A stretch of DNA of 64,000 nt, taken from Enterococcus mundtii. GTDB taxonomy: Bacteria > Bacillota > Bacilli > Lactobacillales > Enterococcaceae. Positions 37,522 through 46,299 of this stretch are shown piece after piece (positions within the stretch are counted from its first letter, which is position 1; each line of letters starts with the position of its first letter). The stretch spans positions 1,681,501 to 1,745,500 of the forward strand of contig NZ_AP019810.1 of the NCBI RefSeq assembly GCF_013394305.1, given 5' to 3'. The notes beneath the pieces were generated by a model. It ran no database searches. It had not been told where the DNA came from and saw nothing but the letters and a program-made list of their open reading frames with translations. Made by a program: the position numbers and the translations under genes.

Positions 37522-39807
37522 ATGAACTATAAAGAATTATTACTGCATCCTCGTTCACTACCATTCATTAGTCAAGCCCGTTTTGGGGTTGAACGTGAAG
37601 GGCAACGTGTGAACTTCTCTGGAAAGTTGGCAACAACCGATCATCCTGAGGTTTTTGGGGATCGTACGTATCATCCATACATCCAGACAGATTTTAGTGA
37701 AACTCAAGTCGAATTGATTACTCCGGTCACGGATTCTATCAACGAACTTTTTAAATACTTGGAAGCAATCTACGACGTTGCTTCACGCTCAATGGCAGAT
37801 GATGAAATGATCTGGCCTTTAAGTATGCCTCCGGCTTTACCTGAAAAAGACGAAGAGATCATGATTGCGAAGCTTTCTAATTTTGAAGATGTCTTGTATC
37901 GTCGTTATTTAGCAAAGGAATATGGCAAACGCAAGCAAATGGTCAGCGGCATCCATTTCAACTTTGAGTTTGGTGATGATCTTTTACAATCCTTGTTTGT
38001 ACAACAAACAGAGTTTACCGACTTTGCAGCATTTAAAACAGAATTATATTTTAAAACAGCACAGAACTTCTTGCGTTATCGTTGGTTGATCACTTATTTG
38101 TTTGGGGCGTCACCTCTAAGTGAAGACCACTATTTTGTCGGCAAGCCAGCACCAGCAGAACCGGTACGCAGTATTCGTAATAGTTCCTATGGTTATACGA
38201 ACCATCCGAATGTCAAAGTATCCTATGCGTCAATGCAACAATATTTAACCGATATTGAAAAAATGGTGGAAGAAGGCAAGTTATCCGAAGAAAAAGAATT
38301 CTATGCACCGATCCGTTTTCGTGGTGGAAAACGTGTAGCTGATTTAGCAAAATCAGGTATTCGCTATATTGAACTGAGAAATATTGATTTAAATCCTTAC
38401 GCACGTGTAGGGATCAGTCAAGCACAAGTTCAGTTTTTACAATCGTTCTTAATGTATATGATATGGATGGAACATGACGTAGCAGTCGATGCATGGGTCG
38501 AAGAAGGCGAGCAGCGAAATGAACACGTGTCGTTAGAAAACCCTATGGATCAAACTGCTTTTTATGATGAAGGAATGCTGCTTCTTCAAGGCATGAAAGA
38601 GATGCTTGTAGCTTTAGGACAATCCGAATGCCTACCATTGATCGATGACATGATCGCACAATTGGATGAACCACGTGAAACATTGGCAGGCAAGATTTAT
38701 CAGCAAGCACAACAAACAAGCCAGCATGACTTTGCTTATACTTTAGGAAAACAGTATGAAGAAGAAAGTCATGAACGTTCGTATCAATTAGCGGGATTTC
38801 GTGACATGGAGCTGTCGACACAGATTCTGATGTTTGATGCGATCCAAAAGGGCATCGAAGTAAAGGTCATAGATGAATCAGATCAATTTTTACGTCTACA
38901 GCATCAAGAGCATATCGAATATGTAAAAAATGCCAATATGACAAGTAAAGACAGCTACATTGTGCCACTGATCATGGAAAATAAAACAGTCACTAAAAAA
39001 GTGCTAAAAGAGGCCGGATTCCGTGTACCTGAAGGAGCCGAATTTACTTCAATCGAAGAGGCTTTGAACGCTTATCCACGATTTGCAGAACAAGCCTTTG
39101 TTATTAAACCTAAATCGACCAATTATGGGTTAGGGATCACGATCTTCAAAGAAGGAGCATCTTTAGAAGATTACCAGGCTGGTTTAGCAATCGCTTTTCG
39201 TGAAGATACTTCTATACTGGTTGAAGCATTCATGCCTGGAACAGAATATCGCTTCTTTGTGATCGATGGGCAAGTAAAAGCGATCTTACTTCGTGTTCCT
39301 GCCAATGTTGTGGGTGACGGAAAACGGACGGTGGAAGAACTTGTCGCTGAAAAAAACCTAGATCCATTAAGAGGCAGTCACCATCGTGCACCATTGGAAT
39401 TGATCCAGTTAGGTGAACTTGAGCAGTTGATGTTAAAAGAGCAAGGACTAACCATCCATTCTGTACCTGAAAAAGATCAAATCGTGTATTTACGCGAAAA
39501 TTCCAATATCAGTACAGGTGGCGATTCAATCGACGTAACAGATGAATTTTCAGACGCGTATAAACAAATTGCCCAACAAGCAGTGGAAGCCCTAGGAGCG
39601 AAAATCAGCGGCATCGATTTGATCATTCCTGATAAAGATATCGATCCTCAAACAGATGACCAAGCCTATGGCATCATTGAAGCAAACTTCAATCCAGCGA
39701 TGCACATGCACGTTTACCCATTTGCTGGCCAAGGCAGAAGACTGACAATGAATGTCTTAGAGCTGTTGTATCCTGAAGTGATCAACAGACAAGAAGAGAC
39801 TAAATAA
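37522..39807 (+). CDS. gshAB: Bifunctional glutathione synthetase GshAB (GshF)
   Basis: 761-residue fusion making glutathione in two steps. The N-terminal glutamate-cysteine ligase spans about 1-500 (GVEREGQRVNFSGKLATT, SGIHFNFEFGD, RFRGGKRVADL, IRYIELRNIDLNPYA split across the active site). The C-terminal ATP-grasp domain is unlike E. coli GshB (FVIKPKSTNYGLGITIF, EYRFFVIDGQVKAILLRVPAN, GIIEANFNPAMHMH). The fusion is typical of enterococci, streptococci and listeria. Monocistronic, with TTGGAGG before the ATG and a strong terminator behind. Confidence 0.97.
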   Translation: MNYKELLLHPRSLPFISQARFGVEREGQRVNFSGKLATTDHPEVFGDRTYHPYIQTDFSETQVELITPVTDSINELFKYLEAIYDVASRSMADDEMIWPLSMPPALPEKDEEIMIAKLSNFEDVLYRRYLAKEYGKRKQMVSGIHFNFEFGDDLLQSLFVQQTEFTDFAAFKTELYFKTAQNFLRYRWLITYLFGASPLSEDHYFVGKPAPAEPVRSIRNSSYGYTNHPNVKVSYASMQQYLTDIEKMVEEGKLSEEKEFYAPIRFRGGKRVADLAKSGIRYIELRNIDLNPYARVGISQAQVQFLQSFLMYMIWMEHDVAVDAWVEEGEQRNEHVSLENPMDQTAFYDEGMLLLQGMKEMLVALGQSECLPLIDDMIAQLDEPRETLAGKIYQQAQQTSQHDFAYTLGKQYEEESHERSYQLAGFRDMELSTQILMFDAIQKGIEVKVIDESDQFLRLQHQEHIEYVKNANMTSKDSYIVPLIMENKTVTKKVLKEAGFRVPEGAEFTSIEEALNAYPRFAEQAFVIKPKSTNYGLGITIFKEGASLEDYQAGLAIAFREDTSILVEAFMPGTEYRFFVIDGQVKAILLRVPANVVGDGKRTVEELVAEKNLDPLRGSHHRAPLELIQLGELEQLMLKEQGLTIHSVPEKDQIVYLRENSNISTGGDSIDVTDEFSDAYKQIAQQAVEALGAKISGIDLIIPDKDIDPQTDDQAYGIIEANFNPAMHMHVYPFAGQGRRLTMNVLELLYPEVINRQEETK

Positions 39808-39826
39808 ATCATGAACCTGTAGGACA

Positions 39827-39875
39827 AAAAAATCATCCACATCACTAGATTTATCTAGTTTGTGAATGATTTTTT
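39827..39875 (+). terminator. gshAB terminator
   Basis: AAAAATCATCCACA pairs with TGTGAATGATTTTT around an inner CTAGATTTATCTAG hairpin, ending in T-rich sequence. Confidence 0.8.
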
Positions 39876-39949
39876 GTTTTGCCACAGGTACATACGAACG
39901 CTGACAAATTTTGATTAGAAACTCAAAGAATCGAGTGAACTTTTAGAAA

Positions 39950-40390
39950 TTATTTGAATAATCGGTCCCAAAAGCTTTTTTTCTTTGGTTGTTCTTCTTC
40001 TTGTTTCGTTGGATATTTTTCTTCTACGTCAATAACGGGCTCATTCACCGCTTCTTTGGCCGCAATCAGTAGACCAATACTTTGCGGATCTTCAGAAACA
40101 TGATCGTTTACAACCGTGAATTTCGTTTGATTTTTCGTTGCCAATTGGATGTATTGATTCTGGATATCCAGGGGTAAGGTCCCGTTTATCAGAATAAATG
40201 CTTCTGGTCGTTTCTCTAGTTCTTGTAGGAACTTTTCTTTATTTGTCGGCTCATTCATTTCAGCAACGGTCATACTGAGGTAGCAACGTTCACGAAAGGT
40301 ACCTAGGTATTTATGCTGTTCTTCTGGGTTGACCAAGGGCGTGCCATACATTCCTTTGTCCAAATGATTTTTCAATTCATCTGATGCCAT
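39950..40390 (-). CDS. YueI family protein (DUF1694)
   Basis: 146-residue cytoplasmic protein of the YueI/DUF1694 family. LKNHLDKGMYGTPLVNPEEQHKYLGTFRERCYLS is split over the family's N-terminal block. AILINGTLPLDIQNQYIQLA-type sequence and SIGLLIAAKEAVNEP follow, then a Lys/Glu-rich tail ending KKKSFWDRLFK. Function is not established for the family. AGGAGGAAATTGG precedes the ATG. Single gene, divergent from the iron operon. Confidence 0.85.
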   Translation of the reverse strand: MASDELKNHLDKGMYGTPLVNPEEQHKYLGTFRERCYLSMTVAEMNEPTNKEKFLQELEKRPEAFILINGTLPLDIQNQYIQLATKNQTKFTVVNDHVSEDPQSIGLLIAAKEAVNEPVIDVEEKYPTKQEEEQPKKKSFWDRLFK

Positions 40391-40429
40391 CCAATTTCCT
40401 CCTTTGTTGTTTTAAGTCATTATAACATA

Positions 40430-40622
40430 GAGGTTGTGACAGAAGCATTTTGACCTGATCAGTAAGATAGAAAATTGAAAAATAGTTTTTCATATTTTGT
40501 CATTTTCTAGCTTGGTGTTGAAGGTTAGCTTTTGGATCACCGTGTAGCCAGGTTGTGAGAAAGTCGTTTAGCTCCAAGCATTAAGGCAGAAATTGAGAAA
40601 TAGCTTCCCACATTTTTAAGGT
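40430..40622 (-). repeat. Dispersed intergenic repeat, copy A
   Basis: Read on the minus strand, GGTGATCCAAAAGCTAACCTTCAA, in parts, then an AT-rich hairpin, then CTTCTGTCACAACCTC matches copy B at 44.46 kb nearly base for base at the ends. AGGTTGTGA occurs twice (40431 and 40550), the second starting a further partial unit with TTTAGCTCCAAGCATTAAGGCAGAAA. So the element is modular. Confidence 0.65.
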
Positions 40623-40705
40623 CAGAAACAAAAATGAATTTTATTTTTGTATCGTACACGTATTCTAAAATTTATAGGGATTGTTCTTATTTCATTAAAA
40701 AACGG

Positions 40706-40754
40706 TTGCTTTTGTTCAATGCTTCACTTAGAATAAGAATGAGAATCATTCTCA
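40706..40754 (+). promoter_or_regulatory. Promoter with Fur box for the iron operon
   Basis: TTGCTT (40706-40711), 17 bases, TAGAAT (40729-40734), followed directly by TGAGAATCATTCTCA (40740-40754), a perfect 7-1-7 palindrome of the Fur-box type. Binding there would cover the transcription start and repress the operon when iron is plentiful. Confidence 0.8.
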
Positions 40755-40773
40755 GTTAGCGAGGTAAAGGGAA

Positions 40774-41724
40774 ATGCGCGTGGGTCGCTTGATGGTTTTG
40801 TTAGTTATTTTAAGTATATGTTCGCTATTTATTGGCGTGTCTCGAGTGGAATTCATGGAGATTATCCGATTTGAAGGACAGAGTATGCAATTGTTGTTGG
40901 CGACACGTTTTCCGCGAACGATCTGTTTAGTACTGGTAGGGGCAACGAGTAGTATTTGTGGGTTGATCATGCAACATCTGACTCAAAATAAATTTGTTTC
41001 ACCAACGACAGCTGGCACGATGGATAGTGCGAGATTGGGTATCTTAGTGGTGATGCTCTTTTTACCGAATGCTTCTTTGTGGATTCGTTCAGCAACTGCA
41101 TTTTTATTTGCGTTTGCAGGTACGCTCTTATTTTTATCTTTTGCACAATTTTTTCCACAAAAAAATCAGCTGATGTTACCATTGATCGGCGTGATGCTAG
41201 GAAATATTATCGGCTCTGCTGCAACATTTTTCGCCTATCAGTTTCAGTTAGTACAAAATATGTCTTCATGGCTACAAGGAAATTTTGCAACAGTCATACG
41301 GGGAAATTATGAATTATTGTATGTAACGATTCCTTTATTACTTATCTTATCTTTTTTTGCCTATCAATTTACGATCGTAGGCTTAGGTGAATCGTTCGCA
41401 GTGAATTTAGGGATGAATTATCGCAACATGCAACTACTAGGGATTGGCCTTGTTTCTTTAGCCAGTGCGATCACTTTAATCATGGTTGGGACGATTCCTT
41501 TCTTGGGAGTGATCATTCCAAATATCACAGCAAAGCTCTATGGGGATCAGGTACATAAAACGTTAGGAATTACCGCCATTTTTGGTAGTATCTTTTTGCT
41601 TATCTGTGACATGATCGCTCGTCTTGTGATTTTTCCTTATGAAATCCCAGTCAGCGTCATCGTAGGGATCATCGGTGGTTTGATTTTCCTTTACTTGTTA
41701 GTAAGGGGGCGCAAACATGGGTAA
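40774..41724 (+). CDS. Iron(siderophore) ABC transporter permease 1
   Basis: 316-residue FecCD-family permease with about nine membrane helices. TRFPRTICLVLVGATSSICGLIMQ is split around the family's first conserved block, and VSLASAITLIMVGTIPFLGVIIPNI includes the ATPase-coupling region. Order permease-permease-ATPase-binding protein matches B. subtilis YclNOPQ and Vibrio Fat systems for siderophore iron. A Fur box lies 20 bases upstream. It overlaps the next gene by 8 bases. Confidence 0.9.
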   Translation: MRVGRLMVLLVILSICSLFIGVSRVEFMEIIRFEGQSMQLLLATRFPRTICLVLVGATSSICGLIMQHLTQNKFVSPTTAGTMDSARLGILVVMLFLPNASLWIRSATAFLFAFAGTLLFLSFAQFFPQKNQLMLPLIGVMLGNIIGSAATFFAYQFQLVQNMSSWLQGNFATVIRGNYELLYVTIPLLLILSFFAYQFTIVGLGESFAVNLGMNYRNMQLLGIGLVSLASAITLIMVGTIPFLGVIIPNITAKLYGDQVHKTLGITAIFGSIFLLICDMIARLVIFPYEIPVSVIVGIIGGLIFLYLLVRGRKHG

Positions 41725-42676
41725 AAAGATCACTGGTCTATTTTTTATTTTGTCTCTACTCGTGATTGGCGTGACGATCGGCTATTTGACTATCAACACG
41801 TATGGTAATTGGGCTTTTGCATGGGCCTTACGAAGCAAAAAAATCATGGCGTTCATTTTAGTGGCACTCGCGACAAGCAGTGCGACCGTTAGTTTCCAAA
41901 CGATTACCCAAAATCAATTTTTGACACCTTCTGTGTTAGGGCTCGATTCCCTCTATGTACTTGTTCAAACCCTCCTCTTTTTCTTGATTGGTGGGGTGAC
42001 GATGCTTCAGCAAACAGGCACAGCCTTTTTCTTAGTCAACGTGGCATTGATGGTTGGCTTAAGCCAGTTATTGTTTTTCTTTTTATTACGAAAAGAAGCC
42101 CCTAACTTATTCTTATTATTGATGACGGGGATGATTTTAGGGACACTTTTCAATAGTATCAGTACGTTTTTACAAGTGGTGATGGACCCGAATGAATATG
42201 ATTTGTTGCAAGGGAAGTTATTTGCTAGTTTCGGTAATGTCCAGACCGCCTACCTCCTACCTGCTGCATTGTTGATTGGCTGTTGTTGGGTGTTCCTTTT
42301 TTATAAAAGACATTTTCTGGATGTCTTTCATCTAGGGAAGGATCAAGCAACGAACCTTGGGATTGAGACAGAGCGTTTTCAATTTTCTATTCTTTGTTGT
42401 GTCAGCTGGTTGACAGGAACAGCCACTGCTTTGGTGGGACCAATCACCTTTCTTGGATTTATTGTCGCAAACGTCAGCTATCGTTTGTTTGCAACGTATC
42501 GTCATGGTGTTTTGCTACTAGGAAGTTTTTTGATTGCTTTCTTGTTTTTGACTGGGGGACAATTGATCGTTGAGCAAGTGTTTGGGTGGAACACGACGGT
42601 CAGTGTGGTTGTAGAGTTCACAGGGGGTATTTACTTTATTACAAAATTGATTCGAGAAAGGAAGGAACTGGGATGA
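41717..42676 (+). CDS. Iron(siderophore) ABC transporter permease 2
   Basis: 319-residue second FecCD-type permease, YclO-like. SKKIMAFILVALATSSATVSFQTITQN is split across the conserved N-terminal block; LGIETERFQFSILCCVSWLTG and VGPITFLGFIVANV form the coupling and core regions. It starts within permease 1 and ends in ATGA overlap with the ATPase gene, so the three membrane/cytoplasmic components are translationally linked. Confidence 0.9.
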   Translation: MGKKITGLFFILSLLVIGVTIGYLTINTYGNWAFAWALRSKKIMAFILVALATSSATVSFQTITQNQFLTPSVLGLDSLYVLVQTLLFFLIGGVTMLQQTGTAFFLVNVALMVGLSQLLFFFLLRKEAPNLFLLLMTGMILGTLFNSISTFLQVVMDPNEYDLLQGKLFASFGNVQTAYLLPAALLIGCCWVFLFYKRHFLDVFHLGKDQATNLGIETERFQFSILCCVSWLTGTATALVGPITFLGFIVANVSYRLFATYRHGVLLLGSFLIAFLFLTGGQLIVEQVFGWNTTVSVVVEFTGGIYFITKLIRERKELG

Positions 42677-43428
42677 TCAATTTGAATAGTGTCGAGAAGT
42701 CTTACCAAGGAAAAACGGTCGTCGAGGCCTTGCAATTGGAAATCTCGGATCAACAATTGACAGCCTTCATCGGTCCAAACGGCGCAGGAAAGTCAACCGT
42801 TCTTTCTATGATCAGTCGTTTGATTCCTAAAGATGCAGGTGAGATCTACTTGGATCACAATGAAGTAAAAGCTTGGAAGTCCAAAGAGATGGCAAAAAAA
42901 CTAGCTATTTTGAAACAATCTAATGAGATCAGTATGAAAATCACAGTCGAGGAGCTTGTATCGTTCGGGCGTTTTCCTTATTCGAAAGGAAAGCTGACAA
43001 CGAAAGACCATCAGATCATCGAAGAATCACTCCAGCATCTAGGGTTGGAAGAACTGAAGGACCAAACGATCGACACGCTTTCTGGTGGTCAGTTGCAACG
43101 AGCGTATATTGCGATGGTTCTTGCGCAAGATACTGATTACATTTTGCTGGATGAACCACTCAATAATCTCGATATGAATTTTGCGGTACAAATCATGCAA
43201 ATTTTAAAGCGCCTTGTACAAGAATTAGGAAAAACGATCATCATTGTGTTACACGATATCAACTTTGCAGCGAGTTACGCAGATGAAATCGTCGCAATGA
43301 AACAAGGGAAGTTATTTAGACAAGGCAAAACGAACGATATTATTAAAAAAGAAGTACTAGATCAATTATACGAAATGGACATTCGAATCTGTGAAATCGA
43401 AGGACGCAGATTTTGTCTTTATTTCTAA
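42673..43428 (+). CDS. Iron(siderophore) ABC transporter ATPase
   Basis: 251-residue FecE/FepC-type ATPase. Walker A GPNGAGKST is at residues 34-42, the signature is LSGGQLQRAYIAMVL, Walker B is YILLDEPLNNLD, and the switch is VLHDINFA. The ATG at 42673 overlaps the permease stop (ATGA) and has AAGGAACTGGG-like Shine-Dalgarno sequence; an upstream in-frame extension is permease sequence in another frame. Confidence 0.94.
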   Translation: MINLNSVEKSYQGKTVVEALQLEISDQQLTAFIGPNGAGKSTVLSMISRLIPKDAGEIYLDHNEVKAWKSKEMAKKLAILKQSNEISMKITVEELVSFGRFPYSKGKLTTKDHQIIEESLQHLGLEELKDQTIDTLSGGQLQRAYIAMVLAQDTDYILLDEPLNNLDMNFAVQIMQILKRLVQELGKTIIIVLHDINFAASYADEIVAMKQGKLFRQGKTNDIIKKEVLDQLYEMDIRICEIEGRRFCLYF

Positions 43429-43449
43429 AAACTACGAAGGAGCGTCAAA

Positions 43450-44403
43450 ATGAAGAAAACAGTTTTAGGATTTTTAGTCATAGCATCATTAGGATTAGCA
43501 GCATGTGGAAATAACGAAGCACAAACGAGTGAAACAAAAGCATCAAGTACTGTCACAACGGATACAATGTTGACAGTCAAAGATAGCAATGGTGAGTCTG
43601 TAGAAGTGCAACAAAACCCTGAGAAAGTTGTAGTGTTCGACAATGGATCATTAGATACGCTTGATGCATTAGGTGTTGGAGACAAAGTCATAGGAGCGGC
43701 AACTAAAAATTTACCTGCTTACTTAGAAAAATATCAAGAAGTTGAATCTGCTGGAGGAATCAAAGAACCAGATTTGGAAAAAATCAATGAGATGCAACCA
43801 GATTTGATTATTATTTCCGGTCGTCAAAGTGATTATCAGGAACAGTTGAGCCAAATTGCCCCAACACTATATTTAGCAATGGATGCAGAAAAGCCATGGG
43901 AATCGATGCAAGAAAATGTGACAACATTGGCAAAGATTTTTGATAAAGAAAAAGAAGCAGAAGAAAAATTAACAGATTTAACGAAACAAATCGATGAAGT
44001 GAAAGAGAAAGCCAGCGCGCTTGATCAAACAGCTTTAGTTACTTTAGTGAATGAAGGGCAACTTTCAGCATATGGTTCAGGTTCACGTTTCGGACTCGTT
44101 CATGATTTATTTGGCTTTAAACAAGCCGATGATCAAATCGAGGCGTCTACACATGGTCAAAGTGTTTCTTATGAATATGTTTTAGAGAAGAACCCAGGGA
44201 TTTTATTTGTGATTGATCGTACCAAAGCAATTGGTGGAGATACAAGCAACGATAACGTAGCTGCCAATGAATTAGTGGCACAAACAGATGCCGGTAAAAA
44301 TGATCAAGTAATTTCATTGCAACCAGATGTATGGTATTTGAGTGGTGGTGGACTTGAATCAATGAACTTGATGATTGAAGATGTCAATCAAGCGCTAAAA
44401 TAA
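43450..44403 (+). CDS. Iron(siderophore)-binding lipoprotein
   Basis: 317-residue class III (Fhu/Cbr-type) binding protein. The lipobox is LAAC with cysteine 19, then an Asn/Glu/Thr tether. The two lobes are joined by a long helix (KEKEAEEKLTDLTKQIDEVKEK region). VVVFDNGSLDTLDALGV and DLIIISGRQSDYQEQL are typical. It captures a ferric siderophore, perhaps of the petrobactin/catechol class by YclQ analogy; the ligand is inferred. Last gene of the Fur-controlled operon. Confidence 0.92.
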   Translation: MKKTVLGFLVIASLGLAACGNNEAQTSETKASSTVTTDTMLTVKDSNGESVEVQQNPEKVVVFDNGSLDTLDALGVGDKVIGAATKNLPAYLEKYQEVESAGGIKEPDLEKINEMQPDLIIISGRQSDYQEQLSQIAPTLYLAMDAEKPWESMQENVTTLAKIFDKEKEAEEKLTDLTKQIDEVKEKASALDQTALVTLVNEGQLSAYGSGSRFGLVHDLFGFKQADDQIEASTHGQSVSYEYVLEKNPGILFVIDRTKAIGGDTSNDNVAANELVAQTDAGKNDQVISLQPDVWYLSGGGLESMNLMIEDVNQALK

Positions 44404-44458
44404 TTTTTCAATGAATAACTAAGAAAATGAGCCTGGTACATCAGTCATCTTGCATCCT

Positions 44459-44585
44459 ACAACTGAATAAACGGTGTTCCAGAAGTAGCACCTTCAAAAA
44501 ATAAGCCGAGAAACCCAAAATTTGAAAAACAATTTTCGGGTTTCTCGGCTTATTTCTCGGAGCTAGGCACTTCTATCACAACCTC
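44459..44585. repeat. Dispersed intergenic repeat, copy B (terminator-like)
   Basis: The best-preserved copy. A perfect 18-bp stem (AAATAAGCCGAGAAACCC at 44499 with its complement at 44538-44555) is flanked by AAACGGTGTTCCAGAAGTAGC and CTAGGCACTTCTATCACAACCT in pieces. It lies between convergent genes and could terminate transcription both ways. Confidence 0.75.
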
Positions 44586-44589
44586 TGAT

Positions 44590-44712
44590 TCAATGGGTGA
44601 TTGTTTGATCGTTAGGAAAATCTAGTGTAAGGGTAAATTCATTATCGACTTCATAAGGATCGATTCGTGGGGTTGTATCATGGAAAAAGTGAGCAAGCCA
44701 TTGTCGGAACAT
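44590..44712 (-). CDS. Small hypothetical protein, 40 residues
   Basis: MFRQWLAHFFHDTTPRIDPY and then EVDNEFTLTLDFPNDQTITH, 40 residues, preceded by a perfect AAAGGAGG six bases before the ATG. The first ten residues could form a short amphipathic helix. It follows the 98-residue gene by 67 bases on the same strand and was probably cotranscribed. No family recognised. Confidence 0.6.
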   Translation of the reverse strand: MFRQWLAHFFHDTTPRIDPYEVDNEFTLTLDFPNDQTITH

Positions 44713-44779
44713 AAGATCGCCTCCTTTGATTTGATTAAAGGATACAAGGCGAACCTTAGAGAAAGCTTAAAGCATAGAA

Positions 44780-45076
44780 TCAAGCATGTGTTTCGGCTAA
44801 TGCTTGATAATTGACGATCTTGACTTGACGATAAAAGTCAGCTGGCAGTTTTGACCAACGTTTCAAAAGTTGATAAAAATAACTATCTTCCGCTTTGATT
44901 TTGTACTCACTTAAAATCAATCCGAAGTAGTTTGGTTTTTTCTTTGCTAATTTGTGATAGATCGACAATGCTTTTTCTTTGTCTTCATCAACAAATAGTG
45001 TTTTGACTTCAATATAAGATCCTTCAATGTTCTGCGTTTCTTCAATAAAGTAAATGCTTTTTATATACTCTGTCAT
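44780..45076 (-). CDS. Hypothetical protein, 98 residues
   Basis: 98-residue soluble protein, rich in Lys, Glu and Tyr, without signal or membrane segment. ALSIYHKLAKKKPNYFGLILSEYKIK resembles a TPR-like helical hairpin, split here around residues 36-61. CTGGAGGTC lies before the ATG. I do not recognise the family. It heads a two-gene unit with the 40-residue gene. Confidence 0.7.
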   Translation of the reverse strand: MTEYIKSIYFIEETQNIEGSYIEVKTLFVDEDKEKALSIYHKLAKKKPNYFGLILSEYKIKAEDSYFYQLLKRWSKLPADFYRQVKIVNYQALAETHA

Positions 45077-45295
45077 AAGTAAGACCTCCAGCGCTTGTTT
45101 AGTTGTTAAGATAACAATAGCTAAAATTTGTTAATAAATCGTGAACAAATAATTATTCTTTTTCAGCAATTGTTTAAGTTTTTTCGCTTATCTATAGTTA
45201 ATCTGTTATTTTAAGGAGATATTAAGTTTTGTCTTGCTTCTTTCCGTGAATTTCGATACAGTAATTTAAACTAAAGAAAAAAGTAGGGGATGCAC

Positions 45296-45874
45296 ATGGA
45301 ATTATTGATCAATCGAAACTTAGTGTTTGCAGAAAATCGTGTCATAGAAACGGAACGTCTGATTTTAAGACCAATCACATTGGAAGACGTAGAAGATATA
45401 TTTGAATATGCCCATGATGTAGAAACGACCCGCTTTGTTTTCCCTCGACATCAGTCGATCGAAGATACAAAAATCAGTGTTGCGAATTTTTTTATGGCAT
45501 CACCGCTTGGAAAATATGCTATTGAATGGAAAGAAAACCGCAAGATGATTGGTACGATCGATTTGCGGATACAAGAAGGCGATGATACGGCTGAATTAGG
45601 TTACGCTTTAAATAAAAAGTATTGGGGAAAAGGAATCATGCCGGAAGCTGGAAAAGCGCTTCTGAAATTGGGCTTTGAAAAAATGGATCTCGTAAGGATC
45701 TTTGCTTATCATAATACGAAAAATAGTAAATCGGGACGAGTGATGGACAAGTTAGGAATGAGAGAAGAAGCTGTGATTCCTGATGCAAAACGAGAAAAAG
45801 GAGAAATTATTTCAATCGTTCTTAAAGGAATTACCAAAAAAGCTTGGTTGGAAGGTCACCCAAAAACAAGTTAG
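45296..45874 (+). CDS. GNAT acetyltransferase, RimJ/RimL-like
   Basis: 192-residue acetyl-CoA-dependent N-acetyltransferase. It has ETERLILRPITLEDVEDIFEYA, in parts, the start of RimJ/RimL-type GNAT domains. LGYALNKKYWGKGIMPEAG includes the acetyl-CoA pyrophosphate loop, and SGRVMDKLGMREEA is the C-terminal motif. Substrate unknown (protein N-terminus or small amine). I prefer ATG 45296, six bases after AGGGG, over ATG 45290. Confidence 0.9.
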   Translation: MELLINRNLVFAENRVIETERLILRPITLEDVEDIFEYAHDVETTRFVFPRHQSIEDTKISVANFFMASPLGKYAIEWKENRKMIGTIDLRIQEGDDTAELGYALNKKYWGKGIMPEAGKALLKLGFEKMDLVRIFAYHNTKNSKSGRVMDKLGMREEAVIPDAKREKGEIISIVLKGITKKAWLEGHPKTS

Positions 45875-45921
45875 TTGCAACTTCGTACAAAAATCATTAA
45901 GCTAAAATTGAGGTGATTAAG

Positions 45922-46281
45922 ATGGAATTTATCGTATCAAAAGAAGCGGAAGAACTGCTTCGTGGAAAAGTGAATGACAATGAACAATTATTGCTAGATG
46001 TAGAAGACGGAGATGGACCATTTGCGAATAGCCGGATCACTTGCCAAATCGATACTTCTTTTCGTCTGATTATTGTAGAAAAAGAAACATCGGCAGATCT
46101 AAGCTTATATTCTGAAGTAGTCGATACCCAAATGGGACCAATCAAAATCAAGAAAAGCGCACTCGTTTATTTGGATAATCCGACGACGTTAGCAGTAGAA
46201 CCAACTTACAAGAGTCTGCAACTGAAAGGACCAGGAGGAATCATCAAAAATAACCTCCAAATCGTCACATCAACTATCTAA
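45922..46281 (+). CDS. HesB/IscA-like iron-sulfur biosynthesis family protein
   Basis: 119-residue protein of the HesB-like (YneR/YqkB-type) group. DVEDGDGPFANSRITCQIDTSFRLIIV, in parts, and the late LKGPGGIIKNNLQI match the fold. The three conserved cysteines of true A-type Fe-S carriers are mostly absent (only one Cys seen), so a cluster-carrier role is doubtful. ATG 45922 follows TTGAGGTG. A phosphoesterase gene follows after 18 bases. Confidence 0.8.
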   Translation: MEFIVSKEAEELLRGKVNDNEQLLLDVEDGDGPFANSRITCQIDTSFRLIIVEKETSADLSLYSEVVDTQMGPIKIKKSALVYLDNPTTLAVEPTYKSLQLKGPGGIIKNNLQIVTSTI

Positions 46282-46299
46282 GATTTAGAAGGAAAAAGA

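Noticed and set aside
45922-46281. True A-type Fe-S carrier (IscA/SufA)
   Set aside because: The conserved three-cysteine set is missing, so only family membership is claimed.
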